A stretch of DNA of 64,000 nucleotides, taken from assembly GCF_036116635.1 (NCBI RefSeq), contig NZ_CP107995.1, positions 3,968,001-4,032,000 on the forward strand, in the 5' to 3' direction. Below, piece after piece: positions 11,573-19,351 of this stretch (positions are counted from its first letter, which is position 1; every line of letters begins with the position of its first letter). The position numbers and the translations under genes were made by a program. The stretch is from Amycolatopsis sp. NBC_00345. Lineage in GTDB: Bacteria; Actinomycetota; Actinomycetes; Mycobacteriales; Pseudonocardiaceae. A model generated the notes under the pieces. It worked only from the letters and a program-made list of their open reading frames with translations, made no database searches and was not told the DNA's origin.

Positions 11573-13855
11573 ATGAGCACCGCCCCCGAACCGGCGTCCG
11601 GCATCTTCACCGAGCCGGCCCCGGTTTTCTCTCCTGGGAGCCTGCGCGCCGCGCTCCGCGAGCACTGGCGGCTGGCCGGACCGGCGCTGAAGCCGCTCGA
11701 CAGCGAACGCGACCTGAACGTGCTCGTCGACGGCCGGTTCGTGCTGAAGCTGTCCAACCCCGCCGAGCGCGCCGACGTGGTCGACATGGAGGTCCGCGCG
11801 CTGGACCACGTGCACGCCGTGGACCCCGGGCTGCCCGTGCCCGGTTCCGTCGCGACCAGGACCGGCGACGCGGTCACGCGGCTGGCCGACGACGCCGGCC
11901 GTGACTGCCTGGCCCGGCTGATCACCCTGCTGCCCGGCCGACCGCTCGAAGGCAAGCCGGTGGACGGCGGCCTCGCGGCGCAGGTCGGCGCGGCCGCGGC
12001 CCGGATATCTGTGGCGCTGCAAGGGTTCTTCCATCCCGCGGCGGGCCGCACCCTGATGTGGGACGTCCGGCGGACCCCCGAGGTGGTGGCCACGTCCGGG
12101 ATCGGCACCGGCCGCCTGGGCGAGCTGGCCGCGCGGGTGTCACCGGCGCTCGACGCGACGGCCGCGCTGCCGTCCGGCGTCCAGCACGCCGACGTCACGC
12201 TCACCAACGTGCTGGCCGAGGCGGGCACCGTCACCGGCGTGATCGACTTCGGCGACATGCACCACACGGCCGCCGTCGCCGACCTGGCCGCCACGCTGGC
12301 CTCGGTACTGCGCCAGGCCGGGGAAACCTCGCTCTGGCCCCGGACCGAGGCCGTGCTCCGCGGTTACCAGCGGCACCGCGCGCTGGGCCCGGCCGAGGTC
12401 GCGGTGCTCGGCGAGCTGGTGATCGCCCGGCTGCTCACCACGCTGGCGGTGTCCGCGGCCCGGCGCGGGCCGCACCAGGACAACGCGCGCTACATCACGC
12501 AGTACGACCAGTCCAGCGAGCGGATGCTGAACCTGCTGGGCGCACTAACCCCGGACGAGCTGAGCGAACGGCTGGCGCGCCTGGCCGGGACCCGAGACCT
12601 CGCCGCCGCCGTCCCGGCCCACGAGCTGCCGGCCCGGCGCGCCGCGGCGATGGGCGGCGGGCTGTCCCCGCTCTTCTACCGGCGGCCGCTCGAACTGGTC
12701 CGCGGTGAGGGCGCCTGGCTGTACGCGCGCGATGGCACCCGGTACCTGGACGCGTACAACAACGTGGCCGTGGTCGGGCACGCCCATCCCGCCGTCACCC
12801 GGGCCGTCGGCGGGCAGCTGGCGGAGCTGAACACCCACTCGCGGTACCTGCACGGCGGCATCGTCGGCCTCGCCGAGCGGATCCTCGCGACCATGCCGCC
12901 GGGGCTGGACACCTGCCTGTTCACCACCTCGGGCACCGAGGCCAACGAACTCGCCTGGCGGCTGGCCACCGAGTACACCGGCGGCGACGCGGCGATCGTC
13001 GCCGAGCACGCGTACCACGGCTCGTCGAAGTGGATGGCGGACCTCAGCCCCAACGAGTGGCCGGCGGGCCACCGTCCGGACCGGGTGGCGACCTTCGCCG
13101 CACCCCGCGGCGCCGGAACCGTTGCCGCGCAACGAATCGCCACCGCGGCCGCGACCCTGCGCGACGCGGGCGGGCGCCCGGCACTGGTGCTCGCCGACTC
13201 GCAGTTCACCTCGGAGGGCATCCTCGACCCGCCGGCCGGGTTCGCCGCCGGGCTGGCCGACGGCGCCCACGCGGCCGGCGCGCTGTACCTGGCGGACGAG
13301 GTCCAGTCCGGGTACGGGCGCAGCGGCCCGCAGCTGTGGCGCTTCCGGCTCGCCGGGATCACCCCGGACCTGGTGACGCTGGGCAAGCCGATGGGCGCGG
13401 GCTACCCGATCGGCGCCGTGGTCACCCGGCGCGAAATCGCCGACACGCTGGCCCGCCGGTACGAGTACTTCTCCACCTTCGCCGCGACGCCGGCCGCCGC
13501 GGCCGCGGGCCACGCCGTCCTCGACGTGCTGGAGCTGACCGGCCTGCCGGCGCAAGCGGTCGAGACCGGCGCCCACCTGCGCCGGAGCCTGCGAGAGCTG
13601 GCCGAGGGCACGCCCGTACTCGGCGAGGTCCGCGGCACCGGGCTGCTCGCGGGTGTCGACGTGCTCCCCGGCGACGGGTCGACCTCGCGCGAGGTAGCCC
13701 GGTTCCTGCTCGACGGCCTGGTCGCCCGAGGCGTCCTCGCCGGCCTCACCGGACCTGGCGGCGACGTGCTGAAGGTGCGGCCGCCACTGGTCTGGGAGAC
13801 CGGGCACGCCGACGAGTTCGTCCAGCGGCTTCACGAAGCCCTGCCACAGCAATGA
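11573..13855 (+). CDS. fusion of APH-type small-molecule kinase and class III aminotransferase-fold PLP enzyme
   Basis: 760 residues. Residues about 15-330 are an aminoglycoside-phosphotransferase-like kinase: HADVTLTN supplies the catalytic loop (D207, N212) and VIDFGD the metal site (D225). Residues about 350-758 are a class III PLP fold: TTSGTEANELAW, ADEVQSGYGRSG and LGKPMGAGYP with PLP lysine K605. This order matches human hydroxylysine kinase joined to the phospholyases ETNPPL/PHYKPL, so the protein may phosphorylate an amino alcohol and then remove phosphate plus ammonia. That activity is inference; a simple aminotransferase is the alternative. It shares an operon with the aconitase gene. 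Confidence 0.88.
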   Translation: MSTAPEPASGIFTEPAPVFSPGSLRAALREHWRLAGPALKPLDSERDLNVLVDGRFVLKLSNPAERADVVDMEVRALDHVHAVDPGLPVPGSVATRTGDAVTRLADDAGRDCLARLITLLPGRPLEGKPVDGGLAAQVGAAAARISVALQGFFHPAAGRTLMWDVRRTPEVVATSGIGTGRLGELAARVSPALDATAALPSGVQHADVTLTNVLAEAGTVTGVIDFGDMHHTAAVADLAATLASVLRQAGETSLWPRTEAVLRGYQRHRALGPAEVAVLGELVIARLLTTLAVSAARRGPHQDNARYITQYDQSSERMLNLLGALTPDELSERLARLAGTRDLAAAVPAHELPARRAAAMGGGLSPLFYRRPLELVRGEGAWLYARDGTRYLDAYNNVAVVGHAHPAVTRAVGGQLAELNTHSRYLHGGIVGLAERILATMPPGLDTCLFTTSGTEANELAWRLATEYTGGDAAIVAEHAYHGSSKWMADLSPNEWPAGHRPDRVATFAAPRGAGTVAAQRIATAAATLRDAGGRPALVLADSQFTSEGILDPPAGFAAGLADGAHAAGALYLADEVQSGYGRSGPQLWRFRLAGITPDLVTLGKPMGAGYPIGAVVTRREIADTLARRYEYFSTFAATPAAAAAGHAVLDVLELTGLPAQAVETGAHLRRSLRELAEGTPVLGEVRGTGLLAGVDVLPGDGSTSREVARFLLDGLVARGVLAGLTGPGGDVLKVRPPLVWETGHADEFVQRLHEALPQQ

Positions 13856-13888
13856 AACCCGCTCCGTCCACAAAAGACGGCCCATTGC

Positions 13889-15115
13889 TCACCAGGTAAC
13901 AGGCAGCTCGTACACCCCATACACCGATCCGTCATGCTTGAACGGGATGTCGGCAAGATCCCCGGCCAGCGCCAGCGTCGGGATGCGGCGGTAGAGCGTG
14001 CTGTACACGATCTGCAGCTCCAGCCGCGCGAGCTGCTGGCCGAGGCACTGGTGCACGCCGAAGCCGAACGCCACGTGGCGGTGGGCGTCGCGGGTGATGT
14101 CGAGGCGGTCCGGGTCGGGGAAGACGCTCGTGTCGCGGTTGGCGATGTCGTTGGCCAGGATCAGGCCCTCGCCGGCGCGCACGACCTCGCCGGCGATCTC
14201 GATGTCCTCGACCGCCACGCGCCGCCGCCCGTTGTGCGTGATGTTCAGGTAGCGCAACAGTTCCTCGGTGGCAGAGGCGACCAGCGCGGGATCGTCCGAC
14301 TCGCGCAGCAGCGCCAGCTGGTCCGGGTGCTCCAGCAGCGCGAGCGTGCCGAGCGCGATCATGTTCGCGGTGGTCTCGTGGCCCGCGATGAGCAGCAGCA
14401 CGCCCATCTGCGCCGCCTCGGCGCGAGTCAGCTCCCCCGCGGTGACCCGGGCGGCCAGCCCGGACAGCAGGTCGTCGGCGGGGTGGGCCTCCTTGTCGGC
14501 CACGAGCCGGTCGAGGTAACCGGTGAGCGCCTGGTGGCCCGCCATCCGCTCCTCGATGGTGGCGTCGCGCCGGATGATCACCTTGCTGTTGTCCTGGAAG
14601 AAATCGTGGTCGCCGTACGGGACCCCGAGCAGCTCGCAGATCACCAGCGAGGGCACCGGCAGCGCGAAGGCGTCGACCAGGTCCACCGGCCGGGGGCCGG
14701 CGAGCAGCCCGTCGATCAGGTCGTCGACGATCTTCTGGATGGCGGGGCGCATCGCCCCGACCCGCCGCATCGAGAACGGCGCGGTCACCATGCGGCGCAA
14801 CCGGTTGTGCTCCGGGTCGTCCATCAGGATGAAGCTGATCCGGGAACCGCCGCCGCCCTTGGGCAACGGCGAGGGGCTCGGGTAGCCGGGCGTGTCGATG
14901 TCCGCGCTGACCCGCGGGTCGGACAGCAGCGCCCGCTGCTCGGCGTAGCGGGTCACCAGCCACGGGGTGCTGCCGTCCCAGAGGCGGACCCGCGTGAGCG
15001 CGGCCTCCTCCTGCTTGGCCCGCGCGGCGGGCGGCGGGTCGAACGGGCAGCCCGCCGCCCGCGTCATCGGGAAGTCCGGCACCTCGGCCGGGTTCGTCTC
15101 GACCGTACTGGTCAT
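13889..15115 (-). CDS. cytochrome P450, CYP105-like
   Basis: 408 residues from ATG at 15115. The oxygen-activating I-helix is AGHETTANM, the K-helix is EELLRYL, and the heme-binding loop FGFGVHQCLGQQLAR places the thiolate ligand at C357. The N-terminal PVLLDHEFLAPE-like region is replaced by a Pro-rich FDPPPAARAKQEEA segment typical of soluble actinomycete P450s. It is the last gene of a four-gene operon (CYP, TetR, ferredoxin, CYP) and lies 55 bases after the ferredoxin gene, its likely electron donor. The substrate is unknown. Confidence 0.92.
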   Translation of the reverse strand: MTSTVETNPAEVPDFPMTRAAGCPFDPPPAARAKQEEAALTRVRLWDGSTPWLVTRYAEQRALLSDPRVSADIDTPGYPSPSPLPKGGGGSRISFILMDDPEHNRLRRMVTAPFSMRRVGAMRPAIQKIVDDLIDGLLAGPRPVDLVDAFALPVPSLVICELLGVPYGDHDFFQDNSKVIIRRDATIEERMAGHQALTGYLDRLVADKEAHPADDLLSGLAARVTAGELTRAEAAQMGVLLLIAGHETTANMIALGTLALLEHPDQLALLRESDDPALVASATEELLRYLNITHNGRRRVAVEDIEIAGEVVRAGEGLILANDIANRDTSVFPDPDRLDITRDAHRHVAFGFGVHQCLGQQLARLELQIVYSTLYRRIPTLALAGDLADIPFKHDGSVYGVYELPVTW

Positions 15116-15170
15116 CGTGCGCTCCCAAGGGTGTTCGCGGTGAGGCCGTCGTGGACGGTGACGGGACGGG

Positions 15171-15371
15171 TCACGCGGTTTCGGCGACGGTGATCGCCGC
15201 CGCCGGGCAGACGTTCGCGGCCTCGCGGACCGTGGCGTGCAGCCCGGCGGCCGGCGACGCGTCGAGCAGGACCACGATGCCGTCGTCCTCCCGCTGGTCG
15301 AACACGTCCGGGGCGAGCAGCACACACGTGCCCGCGCCGCAGCACCGGTCTTCGTCGACGCTGATCTTCAT
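15171..15371 (-). CDS. 3Fe-4S ferredoxin of the P450 system
   Basis: 66 residues from ATG at 15371 with GAAGGAGAGGA upstream. Cluster ligands are in CCGAGTC (one position of the usual 4Fe-4S quartet is not Cys) and in NVCPAAAI near the C-terminus, the pattern of SuaB/SoyB-type [3Fe-4S] ferredoxins that feed CYP105 enzymes. It lies directly before the P450 gene at 13889-15115 and after the TetR gene. No ferredoxin reductase is encoded nearby, so it must use one from elsewhere. Confidence 0.92.
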   Translation of the reverse strand: MKISVDEDRCCGAGTCVLLAPDVFDQREDDGIVVLLDASPAAGLHATVREAANVCPAAAITVAETA

Positions 15372-15408
15372 TTTTGGTCCTCTCCTTCGGTTCTCCGCCG
15401 CCACGCCG

Positions 15409-16059
15409 TCACGGGCGGCCGCTGACCGGGGCCAGCCACAGGCCGGCCAGCGCGTTGATCAGGCCGGTGCCGGCGTCTTCCCAGCCACTGCGCGGGGTCG
15501 GGCCGCCTTCGGCGAGCGCGCGCTCGCGCTCGGCCCACATGTGCACCATCAGCTGGCGGGCCATGTCGGCGCGCTCGGCCCGCACCTCCGGCGGCAGGCC
15601 GGGCAGGCATTCGTTCAGGCCGCGCAGGATCCGCTGGATCGAGGGCACGCCGAGGGCCTCTTCGACCATGATCACGCGCAACGCCGGGTCGGTCATCACC
15701 TGCGCGCCGAACCGCGCGAACCAGGTCGGCGCCGGCAGCGTGGCCAGGTGGCCGGTGACCGGGCGCACCAGGCAGGCCACCCAGTCGCGGGCGGCGGCCG
15801 ACTCGTCCAGCGCGTCGACCATCCGGACTCGCAGCACGTCGATCGGCCCGGCGTGCTTGCGCGCGATCGCCCGCACCAGGTCGGCCTTGGTGCCGAAGTG
15901 GTACCCGACCGCGGCGTTGTTGCCCTGCCCGGCGGCCTCGCTGATCTGCCGGTTCGAAACCGCATACACGCCGTGCTCCGCGAACAGCCGCTCGGCGGTC
16001 TCCAGGATCAGCTCACGCGTGGACCCGGAGCTTTCCGCGACCTTCAGGCGCACGGTCAC
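15409..16059 (-). CDS. TetR-family regulator of the P450 operon
   Basis: 216 residues from GTG at 16059, which overlaps the stop of the upstream P450 by 4 bases (GTGA); a second GTG sits one codon earlier. The N-terminal HTH reads ILETAERLFAEHGVYAVSNRQISEAAG with VGYHFGTKADLV as recognition and stabilising helices. The ligand domain fills residues 65-216. Being inside the operon, it likely autoregulates through the dyad at 17329-17350. The effector could be a substrate of the P450s. Confidence 0.9.
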   Translation of the reverse strand: MTVRLKVAESSGSTRELILETAERLFAEHGVYAVSNRQISEAAGQGNNAAVGYHFGTKADLVRAIARKHAGPIDVLRVRMVDALDESAAARDWVACLVRPVTGHLATLPAPTWFARFGAQVMTDPALRVIMVEEALGVPSIQRILRGLNECLPGLPPEVRAERADMARQLMVHMWAERERALAEGGPTPRSGWEDAGTGLINALAGLWLAPVSGRP

Positions 16060-17270
16060 CACCGCACCGGCAGCTCGCGTAACCCGCCGACGGCCAGGCC
16101 CTCGACGCGGCGCAGCTCCTCGGCCGGCACGGCCAGCTCAAGGGTGGGCAGCTTGCGCAGCAACACTTCCAGCACCACCTGCAGCTCGGTGCGCGCCAGC
16201 GCCTGGCCGAGGCACGAGTGGGCGCCGGCGCCGAAAGCCAGGTGGGGGTTGGGCGTGCGGCCGAGGTCCATCTCGTCCGCGCCGCCGAACGCCCGCTCGT
16301 CCCGGTTGGCCGCGGCCATGCTGCACATCACGGTGGTGCCGCGCGGCAGCACCGTCCCGGCGACCTCGGCCGGCTCGCTGAGGTAACGCGGCATGCCGAT
16401 GCCGGGATTGGCGTCGAAGCGCAGCACCTCCTCGACGGCCGAGCGCACCAGCGACGGGTCCGCGACCAGCCGCTCCCAGCGGCCGCGCTCGGCCAGCAGC
16501 AGGCCCATCATCTTGCCGATCATGTTCGCCGTGGTCTCGTGCCCGGCGACGAGCAGCGCCTGCCCGGTCATCACCAGCAGCACGTCCGGCAGCGGCTCGC
16601 CGTCCTCGTCGGTCACCGCGATCAGCCCGCTCAGCAGGTCTTCGCCCGGCTCCGCGCGCTTGGCCTCGAGGTGCGCGGCCAGGTAGGCGGCGAACTCGGC
16701 CTGCGCCGCGTCCGTCTCCGCCTGCGTGTACCGGGTGAGGTTGAGCAGGTGGTCGGACCAGTGCGCGAACCGGTCGCGGTCGGCGTCGGGCACGCCCAGC
16801 AGGTCGCAGATCACCCATACCGGCAACGGGAAACCGACGCGCGCCTTGAGATCCGCCGGGCCACCGGCCGTCACCATCTCGTCGACCAGCCGCTCGGTCA
16901 TCGCCGTGATCCCCGGGCGCAGCGCGGCCATCCGCTTGGCGGTGAACCACTTCGTGATCATCCGGCGCCAGCGCTGGTGCCCCTCGCCGGTCTGCGGCAG
17001 CGTGTTGGCCATCTCGCTGTTGAACACCCCGCCGGACTCGGAGTCGGTGAGCCGCGCGGCGTCGTCGGCGTTGAGCAGCCGGCCGAACCGGGTGTCCGAA
17101 AGCACCTGCTTGACGTCGTCGTAACGGGTGAGCAGGGACGCCTCGTCCCCGCTGGGCAGCCGCACCCGGGCGATCGGGCGCTCCTGCCGCAGCCGCGTCC
17201 ACACCACGGGCGGCTCCAGCGCCGACGGGCCCGGGATCGGATAGCTCAGCGCCTGCTCGGACTGCCCCAC
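16056..17270 (-). CDS. cytochrome P450
   Basis: 404 residues from GTG at 17270, with GAGGGGG 7 bases upstream. Landmarks are VAGHETTANM (I-helix), EEVLRFD (K-helix ExxR) and FGAGAHSCLGQALAR, giving heme ligand C353. It resembles soluble bacterial P450s of the CYP107 group in length and motif spelling, though the subfamily cannot be assigned by eye. It is the promoter-proximal gene of the operon and probably shares the single ferredoxin with the second P450, from which it clearly differs in sequence. Confidence 0.92.
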   Translation of the reverse strand: MGQSEQALSYPIPGPSALEPPVVWTRLRQERPIARVRLPSGDEASLLTRYDDVKQVLSDTRFGRLLNADDAARLTDSESGGVFNSEMANTLPQTGEGHQRWRRMITKWFTAKRMAALRPGITAMTERLVDEMVTAGGPADLKARVGFPLPVWVICDLLGVPDADRDRFAHWSDHLLNLTRYTQAETDAAQAEFAAYLAAHLEAKRAEPGEDLLSGLIAVTDEDGEPLPDVLLVMTGQALLVAGHETTANMIGKMMGLLLAERGRWERLVADPSLVRSAVEEVLRFDANPGIGMPRYLSEPAEVAGTVLPRGTTVMCSMAAANRDERAFGGADEMDLGRTPNPHLAFGAGAHSCLGQALARTELQVVLEVLLRKLPTLELAVPAEELRRVEGLAVGGLRELPVRW

Positions 17271-17328
17271 CGTGTGTCCCCCTCAGTACCGGCCTCGACT
17301 TCATGATCAGTCAACCGGGCCTGCGTTC

Positions 17329-17350
17329 TTAAGTCAAGCAGTTGACTTAA
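17329..17350. promoter_or_regulatory. operator of the P450/TetR operon
   Basis: A perfect 9-base inverted repeat, TTAAGTCAA, 4 bases (GCAG), TTGACTTAA, lies 59 bases before the first P450 start. On the minus strand the right half contains TTGACT, a usable -35, so a bound repressor would block the promoter. A further TTGACT lies nearer the gene at about 17311-17316. TetR dimers usually bind dyads of this length. Confidence 0.7.
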
Positions 17351-17368
17351 TACGACGGTGGGCCTCGC

Positions 17369-17542
17369 CTACCGGGCTCCCCACTCGCCGATGATGCGCA
17401 GCGTCCGCGAACGGCGCGTCTTCCGGCGGATTAGCCCCAGCACCAAAACGAAGGCCAGGATTCCGGCGCCGCCGAGCAGCCACGGCCAGCCGGCCCACGG
17501 GGTGTGGCCGTAGACCGTGACGATTTCGCTCTCCCCGGTCAC
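17369..17542 (-). CDS. small membrane protein or 3' remnant of a larger gene
   Basis: 57 residues from GTG at 17542: one transmembrane helix (WPWLLGGAGILAFVLVLGLI) followed by a basic stretch RRKTRR and a cytoplasmic tail. Codon third positions are strongly GC, so it was under coding constraint. The same reading frame is open further upstream (GTTPRELTR) until an in-frame TAA at about 17571, and no Shine-Dalgarno precedes the GTG. That favours the leftover 3' end of a degraded membrane protein gene over an intact small gene. Confidence 0.4.
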   Translation of the reverse strand: MTGESEIVTVYGHTPWAGWPWLLGGAGILAFVLVLGLIRRKTRRSRTLRIIGEWGAR

Positions 17543-17611
17543 CCTGGTGAGCTCGCGCGGAGTGGTGCCTTAGCCGGGCACCACAGGGAGGGCCGCTGAT
17601 CGGCCGGCCGG

Positions 17612-18580
17612 TCACCGGCCGGGATCGGAATCCAGTTCACGCGACGGCGTCGAACTGACCGCCGGCAACGGAACCCCGCTGCCGAAAAGGGTGCGGCAGC
17701 AGTCCAGGAACGCTTCCGCGCGCCGGGTCAGGCGGGCGCCCGCGGCCCAGCCCAGGACCACGGGCGTGGTCGGCACGCGGTCGCGGATCGGGAGGGCGTG
17801 CACGGGCAGGCCTTCCACCGAGACGTCGACCGGCGGGCGCTGCACGGCGAGCGAATAGCCCAGCCCGCGCGCGACCATCGCGCGGGCCAGCTCGAAACTG
17901 CCCGCGCGGTGCGCCACCCGCATTTCGACGCCGGCCGCGTCGAACACCGACTGGAAGTACCGCGTGCTGGGCGGCACGTCGAGCAGGATCAGCGGCTCGC
18001 CCGCGAGATCGCGCAGCGCCACGGACTTCCGCCGGCCGAGGCGGTGCCCGGCGGGCAGCAGGACGGCGGGCGGCCGGTCGTGCAGCACGGCCACCTCGAT
18101 GCCGGGCAGCAGGTCCTGCCGGTACAGGAAAGCCAGCTCGCACGTGCCGTCGAGCAGCCGCGCCTGCAGGTCCGGCAGGGTGCCCTCGACGAACTCCACC
18201 GCCACCCCGGGCTGTTCGGCGCGGAAGCCCGCGATCGCGGCGGGCAGGTGCAGTGCCGCGATCGGCGCGTAACAGCCGACGCGCAGCCGTCCCGCCGGCT
18301 CGCGGCCGAGGCGCCGGGCCCCCGCGGTCAGCTCGGTGACGGCGCCGAGCACCGACCGCGCCTCGGCGACGACCTGGCGGCCCGCGGGCGTCAGCGCGGT
18401 GCCGCGGCGCGGGCCGCGGATGACCAGCCCGGCGTCCAGCACCCGTTCCAGCTCCGCGACGCCCAGCGAAACGGCGGACTGCGAAACGTGGCAACGGGCC
18501 GCCGCGGCCGTCATCCCGCCGGTCTCCGCGATGGCGACCAGGTATTCGAGCTGCCGGAGCGAGACCGGGGGAAGACTCAT
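17612..18580 (-). CDS. LysR-family transcriptional regulator
   Basis: 322 residues from ATG at 18580. The N-terminal HTH is LRQLEYLVAIAETGGMTAAA, with VSQSAVSLGVAELERVL as recognition helix; the periplasmic-binding-like effector domain covers about residues 92-300. It is divergent from the nitroreductase-family gene at 18653 with only 72 bases between the starts, the classical LysR/target arrangement. The C-terminal 20 residues are Ser/Pro-rich and probably disordered. Confidence 0.9.
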   Translation of the reverse strand: MSLPPVSLRQLEYLVAIAETGGMTAAAARCHVSQSAVSLGVAELERVLDAGLVIRGPRRGTALTPAGRQVVAEARSVLGAVTELTAGARRLGREPAGRLRVGCYAPIAALHLPAAIAGFRAEQPGVAVEFVEGTLPDLQARLLDGTCELAFLYRQDLLPGIEVAVLHDRPPAVLLPAGHRLGRRKSVALRDLAGEPLILLDVPPSTRYFQSVFDAAGVEMRVAHRAGSFELARAMVARGLGYSLAVQRPPVDVSVEGLPVHALPIRDRVPTTPVVLGWAAGARLTRRAEAFLDCCRTLFGSGVPLPAVSSTPSRELDSDPGR

Positions 18581-18652
18581 GAGCCGAGCTTATGGGCCGG
18601 CCGAGTTTTCCGAACTGGACCAATGCGCCGGGCGCGTGCCAGTGTCGGTCGC

Positions 18653-19336
18653 GTGCCCCGAACCCACAGCCACCCCTTCGTCCCCTACTCGCCCCAACGC
18701 CTGTCGGACGGCGAAGGGCTGAGGCGTGGCCGGGAGCTGCACGAGCACCTGGACGCACGCCGTTCGGTGCGGTGGTTCTCCCCCGAGCCCGTGCCGTTGG
18801 CCGCGATCCAGACGGCGGTCCGCGTCGCCAACACGGCGCCGAGCGGCGCGCACCACCAGCCGTGGACCTTCGCCGCCACCAGGGATCCCGCGCTCAAACG
18901 CCAGGTGCGGGCGGGCGCCGAAGAAGAGGAGCGCCGGTTCTACCGCGAGCGCTCCGTCCCGCAATGGCACCACGCGCTCGCGCCGCTGGAAACCACTGAG
19001 GACAAGGAGTTCCTGGAAGTCGCGCCGTGGCTGGTGGTCGCCTTCGCGCAGAAGAGCACCCCGCTGCCGGACGGCGGGCTGCGCAAGAACTACTACGTCT
19101 CCGAGAGCGTCGGCATCGCCTGCGGCCTGTTCATCACGGCCCTGCACACGATGGGCCTGGCGACGCTGACCCACACACCCAGCCCGATGGCGTTCCTGAC
19201 CGGGCTGTTCGGCCGCCCGGCCACCGAGCGGCCGTTCATCCTGTTCCCCGTCGGCCACCCCGCCGACGACTGCGAGGTGCCGGACCTGCGGCGCAAACCG
19301 CTGTCCGAAGCGCTGGTCGTCGTCGGCGAGGCGTGA
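18653..19336 (+). CDS. iodotyrosine deiodinase-like nitroreductase-fold flavoprotein
   Basis: 227 residues from GTG at 18653 (an in-frame ATG at 18623 is possible). FMN contacts are RRSVR at 36-40 and APSGAHHQPW at 62-71. Mammalian iodotyrosine deiodinase binds the substrate zwitterion with E157, Y161 and K182; here E93, Y97 and K118 reproduce the +4/+21 spacing exactly, and PVGHPADDCEVPDLRRKPL matches the family C-terminus. The likely reaction is FMN-dependent reductive dehalogenation of a halotyrosine. The real substrate in this organism is unknown. Control by the divergent LysR is expected. Confidence 0.82.
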   Translation: MPRTHSHPFVPYSPQRLSDGEGLRRGRELHEHLDARRSVRWFSPEPVPLAAIQTAVRVANTAPSGAHHQPWTFAATRDPALKRQVRAGAEEEERRFYRERSVPQWHHALAPLETTEDKEFLEVAPWLVVAFAQKSTPLPDGGLRKNYYVSESVGIACGLFITALHTMGLATLTHTPSPMAFLTGLFGRPATERPFILFPVGHPADDCEVPDLRRKPLSEALVVVGEA

Positions 19337-19351
19337 GGCCGAGTCGTCGGG

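Noticed and set aside
12545..13885. 446-codon minus-strand frame
   Set aside because: Shadow of the aminotransferase domain; no recognisable motif.
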